Shown: in pieces, positions 47,902-55,938 of the stretch
Numbering within the stretch: the first letter of the stretch is position 1
How the letters are laid out: each line of letters opens with the position of its first letter
Translations under genes and position numbers: made by a program
The notes under the pieces: generated by a model
The model's input: the letters and a program-made list of their open reading frames with translations, nothing else
Database searches by the model: none
Told to the model about the DNA's origin: nothing
Assembly: GCF_013407935.1 (NCBI RefSeq)
Contig: NZ_JACBZU010000005.1
Span: forward strand, 62,001 to 126,000
Direction of reading: 5' to 3'
DNA: 64,000 nucleotides
From: Allomuricauda sp. ARW1Y1
Lineage (GTDB): Bacteria; Bacteroidota; Bacteroidia; Flavobacteriales; Flavobacteriaceae

Positions 47902-49197
47902 ATGAAGTTTTACAGTCTAAACGATAAGGACATACAGGCATCGTTCAAAGAGGCGGTCATAGCAGGAATTGCACCCGACAAGGGGCTATACTTTCCGGAG
48001 AAAATTACACCACTCAATCCCGATTTTTTTGAGAATATTGAAAAGATTTCCAATCACGAAATAGCTTTCAAAGCCATTCATCAGTTTGTGAGCGACGATA
48101 TTCCCGATGAAGTCCTGAAAGAAATCATAGCCAACACCTTGGATTTTGATTTTCCCGTGGTGGAGATTGAGGAAAATGTGGCGGCCTTGGAACTTTTCCA
48201 TGGGCCAACCATGGCCTTTAAGGACGTTGGTGCCCGTTTTATGGCGAATTGTTTGGGCTACTTTTCACAAGGGCAAAAACAGGATGTTACGGTATTGGTG
48301 GCTACTTCTGGAGATACCGGCGGTGCCGTTGCCAATGGCTTTTTAGGGGTTGATGGGGTAAAAGTGGTTATCCTCTACCCCAGCGGCAAGGTGAGTGAAA
48401 TCCAAGAAAAACAACTGACCACCTTGGGCCAAAATATCGAGGCCATGGAAGTGGATGGTGTTTTTGACGATTGCCAGCGTATGGTGAAGACAGCGTTTTT
48501 GGATACTGAAATCACGGACCATAAAAAATTGACCTCGGCAAACAGCATCAATGTGGCCCGATGGCTGCCCCAACTGTTTTACTTTTTATTTGCCTACAAG
48601 CAAGCCAAATCAAAGGGAAAGAATATTGTATTTTCTGTGCCTTCGGGTAATTTTGGAAATATCTGTGCCGGGATGGTGGCCCAAAAATTGGGCATGCCCG
48701 TCAAACATTTTGTGGCATCTACCAATGTAAACGATGTGGTTCCCAAATACATGAAAAAAGGGGTATATGAACCCATGCCTTCCGTAGCGACCATTTCCAA
48801 CGCTATGGATGTGGGAGACCCAAGTAATTTTGTTCGCATCAGGCAGTTATACCAAAACAACCTGGAAACACTACAAAACAACCTCTCCTCCTATTCCTTT
48901 TCGGATACGGCAACCAAACAAATCATGCAAGAGGTGTATGCCAAAACAGGCTACCTAATGGACCCCCACGGTGCAGTGGGGTATCTTGGGTTAAAGGAAT
49001 ATCAAAAATCACAGCCCGATACCTTTGGTATTTTCTTGGAAACGGCGCATCCCGTTAAATTTTTGGATGTGGTCGAAGACACATTGGAAGTACGTCCAGA
49101 AATTCCACCACAAATCATGAAAGTGATGGACAAGGATAAAAAGTCACATCGAATTACGAGTTACGAAGAGCTGAAACAGCACTTGCTTCAGCATTAA
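47902..49197 (+). CDS. thrC: threonine synthase
   Basis: A 431-residue PLP enzyme making threonine from O-phosphohomoserine. The PLP lysine is in GPTMAFKDVGARFMA (about residue 107) and the phosphate-binding loop in ATSGDTGGAVANGF. SVPSGNFGNICAGMVAQKLG is also typical, and the long form with an N-terminal YFPEKITPL segment fits the E. coli-like class. Last gene of the operon; its stop overlaps the convergent peptidase gene by four bases, so no separate terminator fits between them. Confidence 0.96.
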   Translation: MKFYSLNDKDIQASFKEAVIAGIAPDKGLYFPEKITPLNPDFFENIEKISNHEIAFKAIHQFVSDDIPDEVLKEIIANTLDFDFPVVEIEENVAALELFHGPTMAFKDVGARFMANCLGYFSQGQKQDVTVLVATSGDTGGAVANGFLGVDGVKVVILYPSGKVSEIQEKQLTTLGQNIEAMEVDGVFDDCQRMVKTAFLDTEITDHKKLTSANSINVARWLPQLFYFLFAYKQAKSKGKNIVFSVPSGNFGNICAGMVAQKLGMPVKHFVASTNVNDVVPKYMKKGVYEPMPSVATISNAMDVGDPSNFVRIRQLYQNNLETLQNNLSSYSFSDTATKQIMQEVYAKTGYLMDPHGAVGYLGLKEYQKSQPDTFGIFLETAHPVKFLDVVEDTLEVRPEIPPQIMKVMDKDKKSHRITSYEELKQHLLQH

Positions 49198-50810
49198 TCT
49201 AATTTGGGCAGTTTAAAACTGTCCAACGGACTAGGCTGCTTCATCACTTCCTCGATGGCCTCAGTGGTACGTGGTGCCATGCCGGAAAGGTTGACAGGCC
49301 CATCTTCCGTAATCAAGATATCATCTTCGATTCGGACAGCAATGCCCCACCACTTTTCATCACAGGCACTGTTTTCGGGTATATAAATTCCTGGCTCAAC
49401 AGTAATTACTTGGTTGGGCTTAAAGGCCTGGTACGTACCTGCATCATGCACATCCAATCCCAAGTAATGGGAAGTTCCGTGTGGAAAGTAGGTCCGGGCC
49501 TCTTTGGCATCCTTAATGATTCCAAGGTCCAACAAGCCTTGGGTCACCACTTCCAAAGCGGCTTTATGTGGCTCTCCGAAGGATGCGCCGACCACACTTG
49601 CGGCGATCCCTGCTTCCTGCGCATCATAGACGATATCGTAGATGGCCTTTTGCTCCGGTGAAAATTTGCCGTTGGCAGGGATGGTACGGGTCACATCAGC
49701 AGTATACCCGTGATATTCCGCTCCCAAATCCATCAGTACCAAATCGTCTCCCACCTTCGTCTTATTGTTCTCAATGTAATGAAGAATGCAGCCGTTGTGT
49801 CCACCACCCACAATGGAGGGATAGCCTTCATACTCGGCACCATACCTTTTGTACACATATTCGTGAACGCCCTGTATCTCGGTCTCGGACATATTGGGGT
49901 GCATGGCCTTCATCACCTCTATTTGACCGACTGCGGAAATTTCGATGGCCTTTTTGAGCAATTTCAATTCCTCTGGGGTTTTGTCCTGTCGCAATTCGGC
50001 CATCACCGAAGGCAGGATGCTGGAATCCAGATTGGAAGATCTTTGGACTACGAGCACTTTGTTTTTGATTTCATCGCGGATCTCATCGGAATTCGCCTCC
50101 ACGAAATCGTTGAGCAAATCATCTTCTTGCAATTCGGGATTCCGCTCCATAAATCTTTGGATAGTTTCAGCGACCTCAGCGGAATTATCGGCGGTTGCCC
50201 CAGCAATTCTTTTGTACAACTGGTTTCGTATAGGGTTATAATCGGCAGGGTAGTTTGCCTTTATCTTGAAGGTTTTGACCAAATCAAACAAATCTGCCGT
50301 TCCCGGTTTATCACGATAGTCGTTATGAAAATCAACGAAGGAAACATTATCAAAAGATTCAAAATCCAAGGGGAAATTCTCGAATTCACTACCATTAAAA
50401 ACCATATTGAAACCCAGCTTTTCCTTGACGCCTTCAACACCCAAGCGTTTTCCGGTCCATTGCTCGGCTCTTGCATTTCGCTCTTGCACATAAAATATTT
50501 CATCAAACGTATTTCCGGAGGCATCGGTCTGGGGTTCGGAGAAAAGAATCAGCACGGCATTCGGCTCCTTGTACCCTGTCAAATAGTAAAAATTGGGGTC
50601 CTGATGGTACACGTAGTCCACATCGTTTGCCCGATTGCGTTCTGCGTTGGCAAAAAGCACTACTGCGGTATTAGGAGGTAGTTTAGCTCTTACGGCATCC
50701 CTTCTATCCTTATGAAAATCGGCCGGAAGATAGTCAGTGGGCAAATCCTGGGAAATCCCAGCGGTTATGAATAAAATAGCCGACAAAAGGCTCCATTTGA
50801 TTTTTGACAT
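49194..50810 (-). CDS. exported M24 family Xaa-Pro aminopeptidase
   Basis: A 538-residue metallopeptidase removing N-terminal residues before proline. A signal peptide precedes the creatinase-like N-domain (about 25-215). The dinuclear metal ligands are visible as Asp in LVLMDLGAEYHGYTADVTRT (two Asp), His in FPHGTSHYLGLDVHD, Glu in TVEPGIYIPE and Glu in AVRIEDDILIT. With a signal peptide it probably acts in the periplasm on peptides, unlike cytoplasmic PepP. It converges on thrC. Confidence 0.92.
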   Translation of the reverse strand: MSKIKWSLLSAILFITAGISQDLPTDYLPADFHKDRRDAVRAKLPPNTAVVLFANAERNRANDVDYVYHQDPNFYYLTGYKEPNAVLILFSEPQTDASGNTFDEIFYVQERNARAEQWTGKRLGVEGVKEKLGFNMVFNGSEFENFPLDFESFDNVSFVDFHNDYRDKPGTADLFDLVKTFKIKANYPADYNPIRNQLYKRIAGATADNSAEVAETIQRFMERNPELQEDDLLNDFVEANSDEIRDEIKNKVLVVQRSSNLDSSILPSVMAELRQDKTPEELKLLKKAIEISAVGQIEVMKAMHPNMSETEIQGVHEYVYKRYGAEYEGYPSIVGGGHNGCILHYIENNKTKVGDDLVLMDLGAEYHGYTADVTRTIPANGKFSPEQKAIYDIVYDAQEAGIAASVVGASFGEPHKAALEVVTQGLLDLGIIKDAKEARTYFPHGTSHYLGLDVHDAGTYQAFKPNQVITVEPGIYIPENSACDEKWWGIAVRIEDDILITEDGPVNLSGMAPRTTEAIEEVMKQPSPLDSFKLPKLD

Positions 50811-50922
50811 GATTACATATTTTGATGAAAATACAAATTTTGGACATACGATATATCCAATATGAAGTCAGTTTTAGCAAAATCATAATACCCGAAAATA
50901 AGGGTATCCTTAATTAATTCTA

Positions 50923-50930
50923 TAAATTTG
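50923..50930 (+). promoter_or_regulatory. -7 promoter element of gcvT
   Basis: TAAATTTG fits the Bacteroidota -7 consensus TAnnTTTG and lies 21 bases before the gcvT ATG. No clear TTG -33 partner is visible. It overlaps the alternative upstream start codon, which supports the downstream ATG. Confidence 0.5.
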
Positions 50931-50951
50931 CCCATCGTAAAATTAGAGTCA

Positions 50952-52040
50952 ATGAAAAATACTGCACTTACCGAAACGCACAAAGCGTTGGGAGCCAAAA
51001 TGGTGCCCTTTGCGGGTTATAACATGCCCGTTTCTTATGAAGGTGTAAATGTGGAACATGAAACCGTTCGCAAGGCGGTAGGGGTGTTCGATGTGTCACA
51101 TATGGGCGAGTTTTTGGTCGAAGGGCCCAAAGCTTTGGAACTGATCCAGAAAGTGACGACCAACGACGCTTCCAAATTGACCGTCGGCAAGGCGCAGTAC
51201 AGTTGCATGCCCAACGAAACGGGGGGTATTGTGGACGACTTAATCATTTATCGAGTCAAGGAAGAAACTTATCTTTTAGTGGTGAACGCATCCAACATTG
51301 ATAAGGACTGGGACCATATTTCCAAATACAACGAGGCCATTGGTGCCGACATGAGAAATATCTCAGACGAGTATTCACTTTTGGCCATTCAAGGTCCAAA
51401 GGCGGTGGAGGCGATGCAAAGTTTGACTTCGGTCGATTTGGCTTCCATCAACTTTTACAGTTTTGTCGTCGGCGATTTTGCCGGCATCGAGCATGTCATC
51501 ATTTCTGCGACCGGCTACACGGGTTCTGGCGGTTTTGAGATTTATTGCAAAAACTCCGAAGTACAGCAGGTATGGGACAAGGTACTGGAGGCCGGGGCCA
51601 GCTTTGGAATCAAACCTATTGGTTTGGCGGCACGGGATACGCTACGTTTGGAAATGGGCTACTGCCTTTACGGAAACGACATTGACGATACCACCTCCCC
51701 TTTTGAAGCTGGGTTGGGCTGGATCACCAAATTCACCAAGGAATTCGTGAACAGTGAAAACTTGTCCAAAGAAAAAGCCGATGGATCCAAAAGAAAGCTC
51801 GTTGCCTTCCAGATGGAGGAACGGGGGATTCCAAGGGCTGGATATCCGATTCTGGATAGCGAGGGCAATCAAATTGGCAAGGTGACTTCGGGTACCATGT
51901 CCCCTTCCCTTTCCAAAGGAATCGGTTTGGGCTATGTCACCATGGAACATTCCAAGGTCGACTCCCCAATTTTTATTCAAATACGAATCAACAAGGTTCC
52001 TGCAACGGTGGTAAAACTGCCATTTTATAAAAATACTTAG
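50952..52040 (+). CDS. gcvT: glycine cleavage system T protein (aminomethyltransferase)
   Basis: A 362-residue tetrahydrofolate-dependent aminomethyltransferase that releases ammonia and methylene-THF from the H-protein-bound glycine intermediate. I start at the ATG at 50952 ([20 protein letters not shown]), eight codons inside the longest frame, because a -7 element overlaps the longer start. Motifs: [60 protein letters not shown] and the C-terminal barrel. It is followed seven bases later by a reductase-like gene. Confidence 0.95.
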   Translation: MKNTALTETHKALGAKMVPFAGYNMPVSYEGVNVEHETVRKAVGVFDVSHMGEFLVEGPKALELIQKVTTNDASKLTVGKAQYSCMPNETGGIVDDLIIYRVKEETYLLVVNASNIDKDWDHISKYNEAIGADMRNISDEYSLLAIQGPKAVEAMQSLTSVDLASINFYSFVVGDFAGIEHVIISATGYTGSGGFEIYCKNSEVQQVWDKVLEAGASFGIKPIGLAARDTLRLEMGYCLYGNDIDDTTSPFEAGLGWITKFTKEFVNSENLSKEKADGSKRKLVAFQMEERGIPRAGYPILDSEGNQIGKVTSGTMSPSLSKGIGLGYVTMEHSKVDSPIFIQIRINKVPATVVKLPFYKNT

Positions 52041-52047
52041 TTAGCCT

Positions 52048-52875
52048 TTGGATAAAAAAAAGATATTGATATTAGGAGCGAGCGGATTTGTGGGCAATGC
52101 CATATACAAAGAGCTTTGCTCCTATTTTGATACCTATGGCACCTATTATTCCAATCGTTCGTTTGCCAAGAACAAGCAGTTTATGCGCTACGACCTGGAA
52201 GAGGACGACATTTTTCAGGTTTTGGAGAAAGTCAGCCCAGACGTAATTATTTCAGCTATTCGCGGTAACTTTCCCGCCCAGATACAGGCGCATCAGCATT
52301 TGATGGAGTATTTGATTCGGACCAAGGCCAAACTCTACTTTATTTCTTCGGCCAATGTGTTCGATGCTTACAGTAAATTTCCATCCTACGAATATGACAA
52401 GACCTTATCGTTGAGTGTTTATGGTAGGCTAAAAATCAAGATTGAAAATATGATGATGCGGTTACCCAAGGAAAAAACGGCCATTTTAAGGGTGCCCATG
52501 GTATTTGGCAACGCTTCTCCCCGAATTCGGGAAATCAAGGAACATATTGAAAACAATGAACCGATTGAGGTATTTCCCAACCTGATCATCAATGTGACCA
52601 ACGACGATAGGCTTACCCAACAAATCCATTACCTGATCAACAGGAACAAGACGGGAATCTATCATTTGGGGAGCAGTGACCTTATCCAGCATGAGGAGTT
52701 CATCAAAGAGGTTATAGCCCACTTGGGCAATTATCATCCTGTGTACAAAAGGGTGTACACTACCAATGAGGATAGGTATTTGGCCGCTTTGCCCAAGGAT
52801 AATATCCTGCCCAAGAACCTTCGTATCAGTTGTCAGGAGATCATTGAGAAGCATTTTACCGGAAATGATGTTTAA
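52048..52875 (+). CDS. RmlD-like sugar-nucleotide reductase/epimerase
   Basis: A 275-residue Rossmann-fold protein of the extended short-chain dehydrogenase family. The dinucleotide-binding GASGFVG is at residues 9-15, so the gene must begin upstream of it; an in-frame TAG at 52042 leaves the TTG at 52048 as the only start. The catalytic-type tyrosine motif YGRLK (Y-x-x-x-K) is in LSVYGRLKIKIENMM. It resembles dTDP-4-dehydrorhamnose reductases (RmlD) but the C-terminal substrate part differs. It starts seven bases after gcvT. Real substrate unknown. Confidence 0.82.
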   Translation: MDKKKILILGASGFVGNAIYKELCSYFDTYGTYYSNRSFAKNKQFMRYDLEEDDIFQVLEKVSPDVIISAIRGNFPAQIQAHQHLMEYLIRTKAKLYFISSANVFDAYSKFPSYEYDKTLSLSVYGRLKIKIENMMMRLPKEKTAILRVPMVFGNASPRIREIKEHIENNEPIEVFPNLIINVTNDDRLTQQIHYLINRNKTGIYHLGSSDLIQHEEFIKEVIAHLGNYHPVYKRVYTTNEDRYLAALPKDNILPKNLRISCQEIIEKHFTGNDV

Positions 52876-52950
52876 TTGCTTCATGGATTCCAACTCATAA
52901 AAATCCAAGGAAGAGGTCATTTTATTCTTACATCATTTTAAACAAATATT

Positions 52951-53010
52951 CATCCGTCAATTTAAAAGGGGCATCCGTCAATTGAAAAGGGGCATCCGTC
53001 AATTGGGAAT
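52951..53010 (+). repeat. three 21-bp direct repeats upstream of the Kelch-like lipoprotein gene
   Basis: CATCCGTCAATT occurs at 52951, 52972 and 52993, exactly 21 bases apart, with the spacer TTAAAAGGGG or TGAAAAGGGG/GGCATCC between. Two helical turns between units puts all copies on one DNA face. LytTR-type response regulators bind such 21-bp-spaced direct repeats, so this is a candidate activator site for the gene at 53081. Confidence 0.7.
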
Positions 53011-53080
53011 GAAAAATCCCAACTGAAAAATATAAATTGCCAGCATCCGCAGATAACCCCGATTAATTAAATCAAAAAAA

Positions 53081-54700
53081 ATGAAAATTAAAGCAAACTT
53101 AATTGTATGTACCTTGGGGTTATTTGTCTATGGATGTAGTTCCGATGATGCCACACCTGTTAAAGATCCTATTTCTGATGAAGTACCAACCGAAAACGAA
53201 CCAACAACATCTGAATTACAGGACAAAACTGTCGATTTTTTGACAAACAATGGAGATTTAAAAGTTTGGAAAGTATCTTCTGCAATAGTAACAAATGGAA
53301 CTGAATCGTTTGATATATCAGATAACTTTAATGTTTTGGACGATGAGATTGTTTTTTCTGGAAACAAAGAAAATGGTTCACTTGAATGGAGAAAAGGCCA
53401 TGACATAAACCTATCAGGCCAAAATATTGAAGAAACCCTTCTAGACTATTATCGGTCTCCAAAGAGCTCTCCTTTTTCGTTTGTTGGAGAGAGCGACTCA
53501 ACTTTGACATCCGATGATTTTGATATTCAAATATCTGATGAATCCAGTGTATTACTTACTTTAGGTAGTAATGCAACAGCAAAATCAAAAAATACAACGA
53601 ACAAAGACTTAGATGTACAAGTCAACTTTGTTTTGACTCCGAAGGTTCCTAACGATTACAAGTTTGCACCTGACGACTTGGTTTTTTCCGAAGCCTTTAC
53701 CGTAGCAACAGCATCAGTTGAAACCCACTCCCCTGGAATGATTGGTTCCAATAGTGACAATAGCTTCTTCTATGTAACTCGTGAGGATGGCTATACTTAT
53801 GGAAACCCTGATAATCCTCAACAAATTCGTCCAGATAGAGTTGTGAAATTTGATTTGGATGATATGTCTCAAACTGAATTTGTAGACTATGAAAATATAG
53901 GCTCGGCTACAAAACAGTTACATATTATAAATAATGAACTGATTAGTATTGGCGGAGGCTCAATAAGGAAATATGATTTTGATTTAACAAATCAGGTAAT
54001 CAGCGACTACAATTCAGGACTTATTTCAGAAGAATTTGGGACCGAAATTGTTTTGTCAAGGTTTGGCATGGCGGTACAGGACGATTATGTCTACATCATA
54101 GGCGGTGCAACAACTTGGTTTGGGGATGAATGGCAAGGAGCCATTGAGGAGACTAAAAACATTTATAGGTTGGATTTGAACAATAACTCCCTGACGTTTT
54201 TTGCGCAACTTCCTGAACCACGATTTGGAGCAAGGGGAACCATTGTTGACAATAAAATGTATGTTTTTGGCGGCTCACCAGAGTTTGGTTATTTAACACC
54301 TGCCACCGACACTATTTATATTATTGACATGAACAATCCTGACAGTATCCAAACCCTAAATTTGGGCTCCGAAATTCAGCATAGTTTTGTTCAAAAAGAT
54401 GACAATATTATTTATGTAACGGGTTACAAAATTTTAGATTTTACTGATCAAGGATTAGGAAATGTAACTGTCAACTATGACAATACCAAAATATGGGCGT
54501 TCGATACAGAAGATAATAGTCTAAAGGAATTGTCCCATAATCTATCCAATCCAAACGGAGGTAGTGCTGTGCACCAAATGGCGATATTCAACGGAAAAAT
54601 GTTTTTATTGTACGGTGATAGAGATGAAAGTTTGGCCAATGAGGATAACTTTTATTGGCCTCTCCAAGAGTGGAAAGTTTACATGGCTGATTTGGAATAA
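53081..54700 (+). CDS. Kelch-like beta-propeller lipoprotein
   Basis: A 539-residue exported lipoprotein (FVYGCSSDD lipobox, Cys 19) followed by an acidic, Thr/Pro-rich linker to about residue 45. The first part (about 50-200) is a beta-rich domain that I do not recognise. From about 215 there are propeller-type repeats: LHIINNELISIGGGSIRKYD, GMAVQDDYVYIIGGATTWFG, ARGTIVDNKMYVFGGSPEFG and MAIFNGKMFLLYGDRDESLA. Kelch blades commonly form binding surfaces. The gene is visibly more AT-rich than its neighbours and sits behind three 21-bp repeats, suggesting acquisition and dedicated control. Function unknown. Confidence 0.8.
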   Translation: MKIKANLIVCTLGLFVYGCSSDDATPVKDPISDEVPTENEPTTSELQDKTVDFLTNNGDLKVWKVSSAIVTNGTESFDISDNFNVLDDEIVFSGNKENGSLEWRKGHDINLSGQNIEETLLDYYRSPKSSPFSFVGESDSTLTSDDFDIQISDESSVLLTLGSNATAKSKNTTNKDLDVQVNFVLTPKVPNDYKFAPDDLVFSEAFTVATASVETHSPGMIGSNSDNSFFYVTREDGYTYGNPDNPQQIRPDRVVKFDLDDMSQTEFVDYENIGSATKQLHIINNELISIGGGSIRKYDFDLTNQVISDYNSGLISEEFGTEIVLSRFGMAVQDDYVYIIGGATTWFGDEWQGAIEETKNIYRLDLNNNSLTFFAQLPEPRFGARGTIVDNKMYVFGGSPEFGYLTPATDTIYIIDMNNPDSIQTLNLGSEIQHSFVQKDDNIIYVTGYKILDFTDQGLGNVTVNYDNTKIWAFDTEDNSLKELSHNLSNPNGGSAVHQMAIFNGKMFLLYGDRDESLANEDNFYWPLQEWKVYMADLE

Positions 54701-54722
54701 AATCTGATGGCACATAAATTTT

Positions 54723-54752
54723 AAAGGCATACCTAATCCGTATGCCTTTTTT
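54723..54752 (+). terminator. rho-independent terminator after the Kelch-like gene
   Basis: AAAGGCATAC (54723-54732) pairs perfectly with GTATGCCTTT (54740-54749) around a seven-base loop, followed by more T. Confidence 0.9.
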
Positions 54753-54753
54753 A

Positions 54754-54783
54754 TTTTGAGCTCATTAAAATTGATTATCTTTT
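54754..54783 (+). promoter_or_regulatory. promoter of the pterin dehydratase gene
   Basis: TTTTG (54754-54758) and TATCTTTT (54776-54783) with 17 bases between them resemble the -33/-7 pair of Bacteroidota; the -7 matches seven of eight positions. The gene begins 16 bases later. Confidence 0.5.
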
Positions 54784-54799
54784 AAAAAAGCACGTATTT

Positions 54800-55087
54800 A
54801 TGAAAAAATTACATACCGAAGAAATCAAAGACGCCCTTAAAAATCTATCAGGCTGGACCTTAAATGATGACATGATTCAAAAATCTTTCACTTTTGGGGA
54901 TTTTATGGAAGCATTCTCCGTGATGACACACATTGCCTTTGCATGTGAAAAGCAAAACCACCATCCCAATTGGGAAAATGTCTACAATACCCTTAACATA
55001 CACCTAAGTACACACGATGCAGGAGGTGTTACCCAAAAGGATATCGACCTGGCAAAATCCATCGAAAAAATTGTTGGTCAGCGTTAA
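54800..55087 (+). CDS. 4a-hydroxytetrahydrobiopterin dehydratase
   Basis: A 95-residue pterin-4a-carbinolamine dehydratase, which regenerates the pterin cofactor of aromatic amino acid hydroxylases (also called PhhB/PCD). The diagnostic motif QNHHPNWENVYNTLNIHLST followed by HDAGGVTQKD is complete, with the paired catalytic histidines. The protein is small and cytoplasmic with the usual length. It is followed by the yebC gene, which has its own promoter. Confidence 0.94.
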   Translation: MKKLHTEEIKDALKNLSGWTLNDDMIQKSFTFGDFMEAFSVMTHIAFACEKQNHHPNWENVYNTLNIHLSTHDAGGVTQKDIDLAKSIEKIVGQR

Positions 55088-55098
55088 AAATTATCGAC

Positions 55099-55128
55099 TT
55101 GACAAAGGGGCATTTTTTGCTAAATTTG
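55099..55128 (+). promoter_or_regulatory. promoter of the YebC-family gene
   Basis: TTG (55099-55101), 19 bases, then TAAATTTG (55121-55128), a full match to the -7 consensus TAnnTTTG. The gene's ATG is 25 bases downstream. It is the clearest promoter in the window. Confidence 0.7.
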
Positions 55129-55152
55129 CCAGCATCCAGAATGTAAGATGTT

Positions 55153-55863
55153 ATGGGAAGAGCGTTCGAGTTTAGAAAAGCACGAAAAATGAAGCGCTGG
55201 GCAGCGATGTCCAAAGCGTTTACCAGAATTGGGAAAGACATTGTAATGGCGGTCAAGGAAGGTGGTCCCGACCCAGATGCCAATGCGAAGCTCCGTGCCG
55301 TCATTCAAAATGCCAAGGCGGTAAACATGCCCAAGGACAATATTGAGCGTGCTATCAAAAGGGCTTCTGACAAAAACCAAGGAGATTATAAAGAAGTACT
55401 CTTTGAGGGCTACGCACCCCATGGTATTGCCATTTTGATTGAGACCGCCACCGACAACAATACGCGAACCGTGGCCAACATCCGGAGTTATTTCAACAAA
55501 TGTAATGGGAGTTTGGGAACATCGGGTTCGGTTGAATTCATGTTCGACCATACCTGTAATTTTACCATTAATGGTGAAGGTATCGACCCAGAGGAACTGG
55601 AACTGGAGATGATCGACTTTGGGGCCGAAGAAGTGTTCACGGATGAGGACGGAATTCATATTTATGCGCCTTTCGAGAATTTTGGGGCCATTCAAAAAGA
55701 ACTGGAGTCCAAGGGAATCGAGATTATCTCTTCAGGTTTTGAACGCATCCCACAGGTAACCAAGGAGCTCAGCGAAGAAGAGGCAGCCGATGTGGAAAAA
55801 CTACTCGAGAAAATTGAAGAGGATGATGACGTGCAGAACGTATATCATACCATGAAGGAATAG
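55153..55863 (+). CDS. YebC/PmpR family transcriptional/translational regulator
   Basis: A 236-residue member of the YebC/TACO1 family. Typical are the N-terminal RKARKMKRWAAMSKAFTRIG stretch, ARGHSKW-like start replaced by MGRAFEFRKARK, the NMPKDNIERAIKRA motif, YEGYAPHG-like FEGYAPHGIAILIE, and GSLGTSGSVEFMF. Family members regulate transcription or help ribosomes through difficult sequences; which applies here is not known. It has its own good promoter and a strong terminator, so it is a single-gene unit. Confidence 0.92.
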   Translation: MGRAFEFRKARKMKRWAAMSKAFTRIGKDIVMAVKEGGPDPDANAKLRAVIQNAKAVNMPKDNIERAIKRASDKNQGDYKEVLFEGYAPHGIAILIETATDNNTRTVANIRSYFNKCNGSLGTSGSVEFMFDHTCNFTINGEGIDPEELELEMIDFGAEEVFTDEDGIHIYAPFENFGAIQKELESKGIEIISSGFERIPQVTKELSEEEAADVEKLLEKIEEDDDVQNVYHTMKE

Positions 55864-55881
55864 ACACCAAATCAACAATAT

Positions 55882-55919
55882 AAAAAAGGGGCATAGTTTT
55901 CAGACCATGCCCCTTTTTA
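55882..55919. terminator. bidirectional rho-independent terminator
   Basis: AAAAAGGGGCAT pairs with ATGCCCCTTTTT, with a 14-base loop that extends the stem (GT...AC), between the convergent yebC and M28 peptidase genes. Confidence 0.88.
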
Positions 55920-55938
55920 GTTTAAATCATTTAACTAC

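Noticed and set aside
49710-50681. A 323-codon plus-strand frame inside the M24 peptidase gene.
   Set aside because: The minus strand carries all metal ligands of an M24 peptidase; the other frame is a shadow.
50811-50951. Possible glycine riboswitch upstream of gcvT.
   Set aside because: The leader is only about 17-20 bases after the -7 element and holds no conserved riboswitch core.
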